64,000 nt of DNA from Butyricimonas sp. Marseille-P3923 (GTDB lineage: Bacteria > Bacteroidota > Bacteroidia > Bacteroidales > Marinifilaceae), in contig NZ_FXXL01000007.1 in NCBI RefSeq assembly GCF_900184685.1, positions 1,736,001 to 1,800,000 of the forward strand, read 5' to 3'. Positions 19,610 to 28,826 of this stretch are shown piece after piece (positions within the stretch are counted from its first letter, which is position 1; each line of letters starts with the position of its first letter). The notes below the pieces were generated by a model, which worked only from the letters and a program-made list of their open reading frames with translations, searched no databases and was not told the DNA's origin. The translations under genes were made by a program, and so were the position numbers.

Positions 19610-20749
19610 CTATTCTTTTATCCATTTCTTCAATTTATCATTCCCGAACGTGTTAGCCAAAAACGGTAATCCCAACACTACACCTATTCCGGCAAAACCA
19701 CCCAAGAAAGTAAAAAGCACACATATCAACCCTCTTTTGGGTTTCGAGCGTTCCACGGGAACCACTACCGGCTCAACAACCGTTAATATCGGTGTTGTTT
19801 CATTCACGGCTATTTCAGCCTGTTCCAATTGCTTCGCCAATTCCGAGTATACACTATAGGCAAGATTATACTCGTTAGTCAACATATCCTCCCTCGTCTT
19901 GGCCACAGCCGAAACAAATCCTTTATTGGCATCCCGGAACTTGGCAAGTTCATCCTGCCTTACCTCGTAACGTTCTTTCGCCTTATCATATTGTTTTTGC
20001 ACGAAGTCCAGATTCGACTGCACCTTCTCAATCTTGAAACGAGTGATGTACTCTTGCAACAACTTCTGCGCTTGTTGTGCCAACTGTGCTACTGCCAAAG
20101 GCTCAGGCATAGAAGCAGACAACTGCACGTATCCGTCTTTATCATTCACGTTCAACGAAACAATCTTATCCAATATCTCGGCTACCTCTTTTTCATCCTT
20201 CGAAAGCGATTGAATCGCCGAGCCTTGCTCCGCCATAATTTGTGTTGTATCTTCCCCTCGAATAGCGCCGATGATTACCCCCGGCAAACCAATCGTGTAC
20301 TTTTTAACAACCCCGAAAAGACTGAATTTTTTATACTCGTCTTTCGTGTAATAATCAAACAAAGTGATAGGCTGTTCGTACTCCTCGAATTTCAAAGGTG
20401 TTGCCATCAACTCCTTTTTAAAAGGAACACTTGCCAATATCTTGGGATAAATCGTCGGGGCAAGAACTTCACCCCCACCCATGGAACCCAAATTAATACC
20501 CACCATCGAAGCCAAACCACTCAATCCGCCGCTTGCTTTCTTGTCACCGCTCTGGGGGACCATTGTACATCCCGCGGAATACTCTTTCGGGCTAAAAAGG
20601 GCTACCAACACACCTATTACCATAAAGACGACCGTGATCTTAATAATCAATTTACGGTTCTTCCATAATTTCCGGATGACTTCCACCAAATCAATCTCCT
20701 CGTCTTGCTGTGGTATCTGATTCGTCTGTTCTTTTATTTCCTGTCCCAT
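19610..20749 (-). CDS. wzz: Wzz-type polysaccharide chain-length regulator (copy 1)
   Basis: The 379-residue protein begins MGQEIKEQTNQIPQQDEEID. It has a transmembrane segment near residues 40-60 (IIKITVVFMVIGVLVALF), a large periplasmic part with a coiled coil around 235-290, and a second transmembrane helix near 345-365 preceded by a proline-rich VVEPVVVPVERSKP. This is the PCP/Wzz layout that sets the length of Wzy-made polymers. No kinase domain is attached. The ATG at 20749 immediately follows the Wza stop codon, whereas a longer frame from 20791 would start inside wza and lack family features. Confidence 0.9.
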   Translation of the reverse strand: MGQEIKEQTNQIPQQDEEIDLVEVIRKLWKNRKLIIKITVVFMVIGVLVALFSPKEYSAGCTMVPQSGDKKASGGLSGLASMVGINLGSMGGGEVLAPTIYPKILASVPFKKELMATPLKFEEYEQPITLFDYYTKDEYKKFSLFGVVKKYTIGLPGVIIGAIRGEDTTQIMAEQGSAIQSLSKDEKEVAEILDKIVSLNVNDKDGYVQLSASMPEPLAVAQLAQQAQKLLQEYITRFKIEKVQSNLDFVQKQYDKAKERYEVRQDELAKFRDANKGFVSAVAKTREDMLTNEYNLAYSVYSELAKQLEQAEIAVNETTPILTVVEPVVVPVERSKPKRGLICVLFTFLGGFAGIGVVLGLPFLANTFGNDKLKKWIKE

Positions 20750-20750
20750 A

Positions 20751-23117
20751 CTACTTCGTGCTATTAAGAATTGATGTAACCATGGCAGCAATAGAGGTTG
20801 TCGAAGAAGTCAGACTTAATATTTCAGGCAACCCCAATCTATTCTTTCGCTCCAACTTCATCGGAACAATAATCTCACATCCCGGTTCAATTTTCGGATT
20901 CCGTCCCCCTCTCCGTACCGCCAATGTTCCATTCGGATAGATCACGTAAGCCCTACGCTTTTTAGCGTTCATAGCATATCCTCCGGCATTATCTATATAG
21001 TCTCTCAACTTCATTTTATTCTTGTATGTAACTGCATTCGGGTACATCACTGCTCCACTGATTTTTACTGTATTTACAAAATTAGAAACATGTAGGACAT
21101 CTCCTTCTCTAAGTACTAAATCATCCTCTCCCCCCGGATTAGCCAAAGCTTTCTCCAAATCAATACCAACAAAATAAGTCTGAGCCAAATCCAAACTTTC
21201 CATAGATATGGAATCACCTTCCGTAAATTTTGCCAACTTTTGGGCTGACGCCATCCTCATTCGTTCATCCTGATTCATCCGACGCTCCAAACGAGCGCCT
21301 CTTAGGTAAGCCTTGGATGTTATTCCACCGGCACGTGCCACCAAATCTGAAAGCCTATCATTAATAGATGTTTTCGCGTACGTCCCCGGATAAAGTATCT
21401 CTCCGTCAACCCTCACGTTCTGTTGCTCCCGGTATCCCGGCGAACGACGCACGTAAATCTCATCAAACGGTTCCAGAACGAAATTCTTAATACCATCCAC
21501 CATCAACCCGTCCTTCAACGCGAACGTGAATAATTCCGCCTCTTCTGGTGCCTCGGTCGTACTTTTCGGTGATTTTATTCTTCGGGAAACATCCACTCGT
21601 ACCTCGGATGCCGACTCCAAAAGTCCCCCGGCTTGAATAATTGCATCCTCGATGGTCATATTCTCCACGAAATTATATTCTTTCGGGTTCTTCACTTCCC
21701 CCCGGATTTGTATCACGTAACCTTCTCGCAAAGCGGTTTTCGAGGGCACATACAACACGTCATTCTTCCTCAAAACAATATCCTCGACCTCGCCTTTCAT
21801 AAATTTGCCCAAATCAATCGCAAGAGCTTCACGAGTTAAATCTTCTCTCTCGCGATACAATATGGCACGATTCAAAAAAGCATCCTCTCTCGGTCCCTCC
21901 ACCACATCCAACAAATCTTTCAACGTCGCAATCGAAGCACTGATAGCATATTTTCCCGGACGGAAAACAGCCCCCTCCACAGACACCCGATTCTCGTAGC
22001 GGGGCAAAATGGCATCCACCAACACGGAATCCCCGTTCGCCATAACAAATTCAGGAAATTCCTCATTATACACCGTGTACATCTCGTACTCGGAATCACC
22101 CTTCCGTGTCACGTTCAAGTTCTTCTTGTAAGCATCCCCGGTAAAACCTCCGGCATACTCCAATGCTTTACTCAAAGTTTCATCCCCCTTCAACTCGTAT
22201 CTCATCGGGCGCTTCACCTTACCCAAAATCGTCACGATCTTCTCGTAAGTCCCCACGTTAATCAAATCCCCATCCTGCAAAACAATATCGAAAGTATTGT
22301 CCCCGTTCATGATGTACCCGTAAACATCCACATGCTTAAAAGCCTTACCATCCCGGTACAACACGACATCACGCAACGTTCCTACTTGATTCACACCTCC
22401 CGCAGAATACAAAGCATGAAACACCGTTGCCAACGAAGGTAAAGTATAAGTCCCGGGCATCACGACCTCGCCCATAACATTCACCTGAATACTGCGGATT
22501 TTACCTAAAGTAAGTTGTATAAAAGTTCCCGGATTCTCCGAACTCAAATCCGAATATATACGACTGAATACATTTTTCAAATACGCGGAAGCCTCTTTCA
22601 CTTGTTTCCCGCTTAAATAAACGGGTCCCAACCCCTGAACATTAATACTTCCGTCCGGAGATATTTCTTCCCGGAGCGTGGTTTCCGAATTACCCCATAT
22701 ATCGATAATCACCTCATCGCCGGGAGCTAACTTATAATTCTCGGGAGTCGGGATACTCAAATTAGGTTCAAAAGTCAACCTTCCATTATTAAAAATTTCC
22801 CTGCCGAACACATCATTCTTACTCCTCGGACGAATCACGACAGTATCTTTTGTCACCTGTAAAGGCGCCATCGTTCTTCCTCTCGAATTATCAGCCTGTC
22901 CTTGTTGTGTGCCGGTTTGACTACCGTAACTCTTCTGGATTCGCTGTATTTGCTCCATCGTAACCCCTTTCTGGGTCAACATCAAAATGATTTCATTCTG
23001 GGACTTGCCTTGAGCCTGTGCCTCTTTCACAGCTTCTACCACTTGTGTATCTGACATTTGGGCAAAAGCAAACCTCGATACGCCAAGTATTAGTACGATC
23101 AATATTAAAAATCTCAT
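20751..23117 (-). CDS. Polysaccharide export outer-membrane protein, Wza-like with multiple SLBB domains
   Basis: The 788-residue protein starts with the signal peptide MRFLILIVLILGVSRFAFAQ. A helical region (SQNEIILMLTQKGVTMEQI) follows, then the poly_export domain (YKLAPGDEVIIDIWGNSE, about residues 125-140), then about six SLBB repeats with recurrent V.G.V..PG.Y and AGG elements. It is much longer than E. coli Wza, as is usual in Bacteroidetes. It should form the outer-membrane channel for the capsule, working with the Wzz encoded immediately downstream. The start at 23117 was chosen for the signal peptide. Confidence 0.92.
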   Translation of the reverse strand: MRFLILIVLILGVSRFAFAQMSDTQVVEAVKEAQAQGKSQNEIILMLTQKGVTMEQIQRIQKSYGSQTGTQQGQADNSRGRTMAPLQVTKDTVVIRPRSKNDVFGREIFNNGRLTFEPNLSIPTPENYKLAPGDEVIIDIWGNSETTLREEISPDGSINVQGLGPVYLSGKQVKEASAYLKNVFSRIYSDLSSENPGTFIQLTLGKIRSIQVNVMGEVVMPGTYTLPSLATVFHALYSAGGVNQVGTLRDVVLYRDGKAFKHVDVYGYIMNGDNTFDIVLQDGDLINVGTYEKIVTILGKVKRPMRYELKGDETLSKALEYAGGFTGDAYKKNLNVTRKGDSEYEMYTVYNEEFPEFVMANGDSVLVDAILPRYENRVSVEGAVFRPGKYAISASIATLKDLLDVVEGPREDAFLNRAILYREREDLTREALAIDLGKFMKGEVEDIVLRKNDVLYVPSKTALREGYVIQIRGEVKNPKEYNFVENMTIEDAIIQAGGLLESASEVRVDVSRRIKSPKSTTEAPEEAELFTFALKDGLMVDGIKNFVLEPFDEIYVRRSPGYREQQNVRVDGEILYPGTYAKTSINDRLSDLVARAGGITSKAYLRGARLERRMNQDERMRMASAQKLAKFTEGDSISMESLDLAQTYFVGIDLEKALANPGGEDDLVLREGDVLHVSNFVNTVKISGAVMYPNAVTYKNKMKLRDYIDNAGGYAMNAKKRRAYVIYPNGTLAVRRGGRNPKIEPGCEIIVPMKLERKNRLGLPEILSLTSSTTSIAAMVTSILNSTK

Positions 23118-23153
23118 ATTACTTTTTTTGAATGTTTTTACGCAACCATCCTC

Positions 23154-23200
23154 TCGGTTTACAGCCAAACCGCCCCCTCACAGGGCAAACCGTAAACCGA
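23154..23200 (-). promoter_or_regulatory. Structured leader upstream of the wza-like gene
   Basis: TCGGTTTAC (23154-23162) pairs perfectly with GTAAACCGA (23192-23200). Inside, AAACC/GGTTT segments offer an alternative hairpin, and CCCT-CAC-AGGG forms a small one. The segment lies between a candidate -7 box and the start codon, so mutually exclusive RNA structures are possible. Confidence 0.45.
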
Positions 23201-23216
23201 ATAGCCGGATCGACCG

Positions 23217-23224
23217 CAAAGATA
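23217..23224 (-). promoter_or_regulatory. Candidate -7 box of the wza-wzz1 unit
   Basis: The minus strand reads TATCTTTG, an exact TAnnTTTG match about 100 bases before the wza start codon. No TTTG was found at the expected -33 position. Confidence 0.4.
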
Positions 23225-23264
23225 CTGTATTAATTGAAAATGAAAAATGGATACGCGAAAAATA

Positions 23265-24236
23265 TTACTTCTCTTCCAATAAAGCGTAATATTTACGACG
23301 CAACGGAAGATAAACCGCCACAAGCACCACCAAACTCACGATAGCGTAAAAAAGAGTATACGCCGGAGCACATTTCAAAACAAGCAAATACCCTCCCCCG
23401 ACAAGCGCCTGTGTTGCCATATAAAAAAAAGATACCGACAAATGGGGAATCTTCGCCTCGTTAGCCAACAATTGATACAAATGCTTCCGATGCGGTTGTC
23501 CTATATTCTCTTTCAACATCAAACGATGAATAATTGTCAACACACCGTCAACCCCGTACACGCCCAATAAAATCAACACCGAAATCTCCCCCGTGCGCAT
23601 GATAAAAGTCCCTAGCAGGAAAAGAAGTATAAAAGCAATAGCAACAGCCCCCACGTCACCGGAAAAACACCTCGCGCGAGTCCTAAAATTATAGAAATTA
23701 AATACCAACAATGACAGAATAACCACCGGAATAAAACCCGCAGGCGCAATCTGTATTACCCAAGCGTTTATCCCCCACAAAGCCAACAGTACAACCAAGC
23801 TATATCCCCCGGTAATCCCGTTGATGCCATCCATAAAATTGTATATATTCAGAATAGCCAAGCAAACGAACAAAGCCACAATCACGTATCCCCACGAAAC
23901 CTCGTGCACCCCCAACTGCAACAACAAAAGCAACAAAGCAAAAGTCTGCACCAGCAAACGCAACTTCGCCGAAAGCGGATGCATATCATCCATAAAACTC
24001 ACTACCGCCACCAACGTCAACCCGCACAAAAACCACGGGGCGAAAAAACCGAAAGTCAACCCGTAAACGAGCACACCCAAATAAAAAATCACCCCGCCTC
24101 CTCGCAAGGTAATTGTATGATGGGAACTCCTCTCGTTAGGAATATCCATGATTTTGTATCTTTCCGCTATTTTAAAATAAATGTTCTCCATCACAAAAAG
24201 TAGAAGGAGAACAAACCCGTAAATCCAGTCTATCAT
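23265..24236 (-). CDS. Undecaprenyl-phosphate sugar-1-phosphate transferase (WecA/WbpL type)
   Basis: The 323-residue polytopic protein has about ten hydrophobic segments and the PNPT motifs MDDMHP with Asp83-Asp84, NIYNFMDGINGI (about 129-140) and a cytoplasmic HRKHLYQLL loop. It transfers a HexNAc-1-phosphate to undecaprenyl phosphate, starting assembly of the repeat unit on the inner membrane. Its start overlaps the stop of the SDR gene by four bases. This SDR plus WbpL pairing is common in O-antigen and capsule loci, so the SDR probably makes the priming sugar. Confidence 0.92.
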   Translation of the reverse strand: MIDWIYGFVLLLLFVMENIYFKIAERYKIMDIPNERSSHHTITLRGGGVIFYLGVLVYGLTFGFFAPWFLCGLTLVAVVSFMDDMHPLSAKLRLLVQTFALLLLLLQLGVHEVSWGYVIVALFVCLAILNIYNFMDGINGITGGYSLVVLLALWGINAWVIQIAPAGFIPVVILSLLVFNFYNFRTRARCFSGDVGAVAIAFILLFLLGTFIMRTGEISVLILLGVYGVDGVLTIIHRLMLKENIGQPHRKHLYQLLANEAKIPHLSVSFFYMATQALVGGGYLLVLKCAPAYTLFYAIVSLVVLVAVYLPLRRKYYALLEEK

Positions 24237-25135
24237 TTCTTTTGCTTGAACGATTCAACCATCTCACGAATCCCGTCTTCCAAAGTATAACGAGGTTCAT
24301 AACCGATAGAATTTAAAGCCAATTGACGATCTATCACAACATCACCCCACAATTTCTGATAAAGATCCGGGCGAATTTTCTCAACCATTCTCAAAAACAA
24401 AGACGGGGAAGGTAAATTAATCGTGTGAACACCCAACTGTTCAGAAATCACCTCTATAACATTACGTGTTGAATAGGGTTCTTTATCTGTCGGGTAGAAA
24501 ATACCTTCAGCCTCTTTCTCCACGGTTAAATGGATAAACTCTATCAAATTCTTCACGTTAATAAAATCACGACGATTCCGAGCCGAACCGAACGGAAGCG
24601 GTATATGACGATTCACCAAACGAATCAAACGCATCATATTTCCCGGAGCCATACCACCACCATAAGCCATCGGGGGACGAATAATCACCGTCTTGAACTC
24701 GTGATCACTCATCGCCAACAACTCCTTATCAGCTTTCAACTTAGAACTTCCATAATAAGTCCTCGGCATTTCCGGTGTTGTCGTAGAAATACGACTGGCA
24801 GTACCAAACACGGCAATCGTACTCATTTGAATAAATTGACGAACGCCTGCCTGACGGGCTTTTTGGGCCAACACGCAAGCCATACGATAATTCACCTCAT
24901 CATAAAGTTCCTGATTCTTCTCTTCCGGACGGTGTACGATAGCAGCAAAATTAATTACCGCATCAAACCCGACGAACGACTCCACAGGCATATCCCAAAA
25001 CGCCTTTACCACGATTTCCTTATCATATCCCGTAGGACGTCGGCTATAACAAGTTATCGAATCCTCCGACTGGTAATTTCGAATAAACTGTCCAGCAATA
25101 AAGCTACTCCCTCCAATTATCAATATTTTTTTCAT
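24233..25135 (-). CDS. NAD-dependent sugar epimerase/reductase (SDR, WbpK/WbpV-like)
   Basis: The 300-residue SDR begins MKKILIIGGSSFIAGQFIRN, has INFAAIVHRPEE, MSTIAVFG and the catalytic YGSSK. It resembles the 4-keto-reductases/epimerases that act on UDP-4-keto-6-deoxy-HexNAc to give sugars such as FucNAc or QuiNAc. The 4-keto substrate could come from either CapD-like dehydratase in this window. It is translationally coupled to the WbpL-type transferase (four-base overlap). Confidence 0.85.
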   Translation of the reverse strand: MKKILIIGGSSFIAGQFIRNYQSEDSITCYSRRPTGYDKEIVVKAFWDMPVESFVGFDAVINFAAIVHRPEEKNQELYDEVNYRMACVLAQKARQAGVRQFIQMSTIAVFGTASRISTTTPEMPRTYYGSSKLKADKELLAMSDHEFKTVIIRPPMAYGGGMAPGNMMRLIRLVNRHIPLPFGSARNRRDFINVKNLIEFIHLTVEKEAEGIFYPTDKEPYSTRNVIEVISEQLGVHTINLPSPSLFLRMVEKIRPDLYQKLWGDVVIDRQLALNSIGYEPRYTLEDGIREMVESFKQKK

Positions 25136-25818
25136 TCCTCGATCTATTTAAACGGCATAAAATCTTACTCTGTCCATTTTATGGACCCTAAACAATCTCC
25201 TTAACGCGTTATTCATTTTACCCGAAAAACGCCTCCTCGTTTTCCAAAGCTTGTTTACGTCGTGTAGACCTTAAATGTTTGATTTGTATTCATATAATTA
25301 ATAATAGTGTGTTGTGTGTTGCTTTTTACTTTCAAGATGCGAAGATATGATAAAGGTTGCGTCAACAACGTGAGTTTTTTTGTTTTTAACAAATTCTTAA
25401 CGAATAAACGAACAGCGTTTTCTCGCCTATTCCCATTTCCGAAAGCAATTAACACAATAACAATGTACTATGAAATCATTTTCATTGGATTCGCTATCAA
25501 ACATTTGTCATTTTTTTTAGCATCTTCTTATTTGTACCATTTATATCTTTACACACCATAGATTATCTCTCCTCACAATAAAATAAAAAAATGCTACAAT
25601 TGGCATTTCCATACTTCCAGACGATCTGAATCTCGACAGAAAAAGAAAAGTAGATAACAAGTACAAAAGCATAGAAACCATAAACCGATTAACAAAAAAA
25701 AATACACATCACTTTACTTCTCAATACTTTTTTCAAATATATGTTATGACGGATATTCTGGTACGCAACAAACGTAAACTGAGCAAATACGCTGATATTT
25801 TTTTAACTTTGAAACATT
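25136..25818. other. 683-base AT-rich gap without a convincing gene
   Basis: The gap lies between the end of the glycosyltransferase operon and the SDR-wbpL unit. Open frames here (for example 25255-25455) lack codon structure or homology that I can recognise. A weak hairpin, AAATGC pairing with GCATTT, lies near 25587-25608. No exact TAnnTTTG promoter was found on the minus strand. The region may hold the end of one transcript and the start of another. Confidence 0.5.
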
Positions 25819-26631
25819 CTATTTTCTTAAAAATGTACGGTATAAAAGTGCTCGTCCCCGTTTACCGATCAATCGTACAACACTTTTAACAGACAAACTA
25901 AAAACAAATTCACATAGATTAATTCGCCCCGATTCTCTCATAAAATTCAACAAATGGTATTCAGAAACAACATACCTTCCGCCTCCTCTCCGTTTTAACA
26001 TTTCGTACCCCCCTCTTGCCCATAATAACGATTCGCCTATATTAGCGAACTGAAACCCTCCATTTGCCATTCTGTTCCATAAATAATAATCCTCTAATAA
26101 ATAAAATGGTTGATATCCTCCCACACATTCGACATCCTTCTTTCGAAACATCACAGTCATATGATTAAACGGATTTCTCCATTTCATGAATTTAAGTAAT
26201 TTTTCATGCTCTAATGGCAATTGACGGACTGATTCTATTTGGTCTTTACTCTCCGAAAACTCTTCTACCCATGTCCCTACAACCGATATTTCTGGATGAG
26301 ATTTCATGAAATTTATTTGTACTTCGAATCGATTAGATTTACAAATATCATCAGAATCCATTCGAGCAATAATCTCATTCTTACAATACCCCATCCCTAT
26401 ATGCAAAGCTTTACCTAATCCGACATTATCAGGTAACGAAACAATTTTCAGATTTCCTTTTTCCTTTTCATAAGAATTAAGTACTTGTTCTAACTCATCT
26501 GTTAATAGTCCATCCTTCACAACAACGACTTCATCAGGAGGTAGAGTTTGTTCAAAAATACTACGCAACGCCTCATCCAAATACGCTGGCTGTTCTTTTA
26601 TATATACAGACATTAAAACTGAAAAATCCAT
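25819..26631 (-). CDS. Family 2 glycosyltransferase (AmsE-like)
   Basis: The 270-residue protein starts MDFSVLMSVYIKEQPAYLDE, the usual GT2 nucleotide-sugar-binding beginning. It has the metal-binding ARMDSDD motif near residue 90 and a C-terminal basic region. It should add one sugar to the lipid-linked repeat unit on the cytoplasmic side. The internal ATG at 26631 is preferred to 26673 because the extra 14 residues have no family match. It is the last gene of the wzx operon and its GC content is low, like its neighbours. Confidence 0.88.
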   Translation of the reverse strand: MDFSVLMSVYIKEQPAYLDEALRSIFEQTLPPDEVVVVKDGLLTDELEQVLNSYEKEKGNLKIVSLPDNVGLGKALHIGMGYCKNEIIARMDSDDICKSNRFEVQINFMKSHPEISVVGTWVEEFSESKDQIESVRQLPLEHEKLLKFMKWRNPFNHMTVMFRKKDVECVGGYQPFYLLEDYYLWNRMANGGFQFANIGESLLWARGGYEMLKRRGGGRYVVSEYHLLNFMRESGRINLCEFVFSLSVKSVVRLIGKRGRALLYRTFLRK

Positions 26632-26682
26632 ACTCATCGATATTAATAATTTATCATCTACAAATTTATTCACAACACTCTT

Positions 26683-27732
26683 TTAACGTTCTGTACATAT
26701 CCTATGATATAGACTTAAATACCCTATCGTCATTCGCTTTATTGTATAACGTTCCAGATAAGCTTTATGAAAATTATCTCTTATATTCTTCCCATTATGC
26801 TCTATCAACATTATCGCCTGCTTCAATGAATCAATGTCATTTAATGTAAAAAAAGCAACTTCTTCAGGAGTAAAAATCTCTTCAAATATCGGGATTCTTG
26901 AACATATTGTCGGTATGCCATATGCAGAAGCTTCAATTAATGATAAAGGGAATCCCTCACTTCGACTAACCATTCCATAGACATCATAATACTGCAAATA
27001 ACGAAAAGCATTTAACTGATACCCTAAAAACAAACAACGTTCTTGAACTCTATTATCTATTGAAAGTTGTTCTAAGTCTTTACGACTCTGTCCATCACCA
27101 ACCACAACTAAAACATAATCCTCAAGTTTAGGTAAGACCCGAATCAATTGATCAACCCCCTTCCGTTCTGTCAATAAAGCATTAACTCCTATTACCTTCC
27201 GACCTCTTTTAAAATTTAGCAATATTTGTTTTTCATTTTCAGATAAATACATTGACTGATCAACACTTTTTGCATTATACACATATGCCAATTTTGACAA
27301 AGGCAACCAACGTTCATAATACTCCATAGCATTTCGACTCAACGTTACAATAAGATCATGCTTTCTCAAAAGAAATCTCCACAATCGTGAAAAAATCACA
27401 GCTACAACTTTATTATACTGATATGCCAAATCCACATACATATAATTATGCAACGTTGTTATACATTTACAATGCTTTATTTGAGACCGATGCCAATACA
27501 AATATGCGTCAGGACGTATTCCGTGAGAATGTATTATATCATAAGCATCAAAATCTATTTTTTCAAAAAAAGAAATTCGGTATGTATCACAATCCATTGA
27601 AATTTCTTTTTTTTCATCAAAGTAAAAAACAGTACAGTTAATATTTTCCTGTTTCAAACCAACAACCAAATCCCGAACGACCAGAACCGGACCTAAATTA
27701 ACCAATCTCGATACGATAAATGCTACTTTCAT
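26683..27732 (-). CDS. Family 4 glycosyltransferase
   Basis: The 349-residue GT-B protein begins MKVAFIVSRLVNLGPVLVVR and carries the nucleotide-sugar-binding region GVNALLTERKGVDQLI, VVVGDGQSRKDLEQ and the donor-site SRSEGFPLSLIEASAYGIP. It is a probable repeat-unit assembly enzyme with unknown donor. The start at 27732 overlaps the EpsG-type stop codon (ATGA), indicating translational coupling. The longer frame from 27747 only adds residues inside the upstream gene. Confidence 0.9.
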   Translation of the reverse strand: MKVAFIVSRLVNLGPVLVVRDLVVGLKQENINCTVFYFDEKKEISMDCDTYRISFFEKIDFDAYDIIHSHGIRPDAYLYWHRSQIKHCKCITTLHNYMYVDLAYQYNKVVAVIFSRLWRFLLRKHDLIVTLSRNAMEYYERWLPLSKLAYVYNAKSVDQSMYLSENEKQILLNFKRGRKVIGVNALLTERKGVDQLIRVLPKLEDYVLVVVGDGQSRKDLEQLSIDNRVQERCLFLGYQLNAFRYLQYYDVYGMVSRSEGFPLSLIEASAYGIPTICSRIPIFEEIFTPEEVAFFTLNDIDSLKQAIMLIEHNGKNIRDNFHKAYLERYTIKRMTIGYLSLYHRICTER

Positions 27733-28826
27733 ATTCCACCTCCCCAATATTGATAAGGCAATACATTACCATTATACAAATTCAAAAAAATAGTCATAAA
27801 ACAATACCCCACGATAATACACCAAGACAACATCTTGTGAAACAAATTCTTCTGCAACAAAGAAATATACATAGGAACAATAATTACTTCAGAAGAAGTA
27901 AATAATGTAGCCACCCTTCCTGCAACAATAGAAAAATCATTAAAAACCAACAACCAACAAGCCCCAAATATATATATCGCAAACAATAATCGAAAGAAAG
28001 CATATTCTTCTGATAAAACAGAATAGAAATAAATCCCCACAACAGACACGATTATAGATTTGAGTACCACCGGATTAGAAATAACTCCCAACGTTTGATT
28101 AAATTGTTGGGAATCGACATACAATTTTATCTTGTAAAAAATAGATATATCTGGAAGATACGACAACATACGTCCAATAGGGAAAAACCATGCAAAACAT
28201 AAACAAACTATCAACATCCATGCATAATTATTTCTATTCATTTTAAGCCAATAAAAAGGATACATCAAAAGAAAAACCCATGCAATCGTATGAAACATAG
28301 CTGCAATTCCAACTAATAATACAAATATTTTCCAACGTTTCTGGACAATAAAACTAATGCTATATAAACAAATAGCACTCGCTATCCCGAAACGAATCTG
28401 TATCATTTCTCGCACTAAATAAATATGTCCATAATACAACAATACAGAAAAAAGAAAATAAGGAGAATATTTTTTATACACTTTAAAATTCAAAAGCAAA
28501 GTGACAAATGCTGTAATAGCGAATATAAAAAAAGATTGATGTGTAAAAAAACTTATCAGTTTATTCAATAATCGATAGCCCGGCTCCATAAAATAAATTT
28601 CCTTTCCTATCAAACTCTGCTTATCCAACACGTTAGCATCAATAGATTCTCGGAAGGCTAATTCATAATTTGCATGATCTTGATCCCCAACATTCATCGC
28701 AGCAAAAAAACATAGAATTACAAAAAATAAAAACAATGTACGTTTTCTTAGCTCTTGTCCCCCGTCAAAAACATCTAAAATAGCAAAAACAGCTAATATT
28801 CCGAAAACAACAAAATATGGAATCAT
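27729..28826 (-). CDS. EpsG-family (Wzy-like) polysaccharide polymerase
   Basis: The 365-residue protein is highly hydrophobic with about ten membrane segments. It shows EpsG hallmarks: the MEPGYRLLNKLI segment and an arginine-rich loop (LVREMIQIRFGIASAI) followed by MFHTIAWVFLL. It is the best candidate for the polymerase that joins flipped repeat units in the periplasm, working with wzx and the Wzz copies. It overlaps both flanking glycosyltransferase genes by four bases. Confidence 0.85.
   Translation of the reverse strand: MIPYFVVFGILAVFAILDVFDGGQELRKRTLFLFFVILCFFAAMNVGDQDHANYELAFRESIDANVLDKQSLIGKEIYFMEPGYRLLNKLISFFTHQSFFIFAITAFVTLLLNFKVYKKYSPYFLFSVLLYYGHIYLVREMIQIRFGIASAICLYSISFIVQKRWKIFVLLVGIAAMFHTIAWVFLLMYPFYWLKMNRNNYAWMLIVCLCFAWFFPIGRMLSYLPDISIFYKIKLYVDSQQFNQTLGVISNPVVLKSIIVSVVGIYFYSVLSEEYAFFRLLFAIYIFGACWLLVFNDFSIVAGRVATLFTSSEVIIVPMYISLLQKNLFHKMLSWCIIVGYCFMTIFLNLYNGNVLPYQYWGGGI

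Noticed and set aside
25255-25455. A 66-codon minus-strand frame in the 683-base gap.
   Set aside because: No recognisable motif, poor composition for a protein and no ribosome-binding context.
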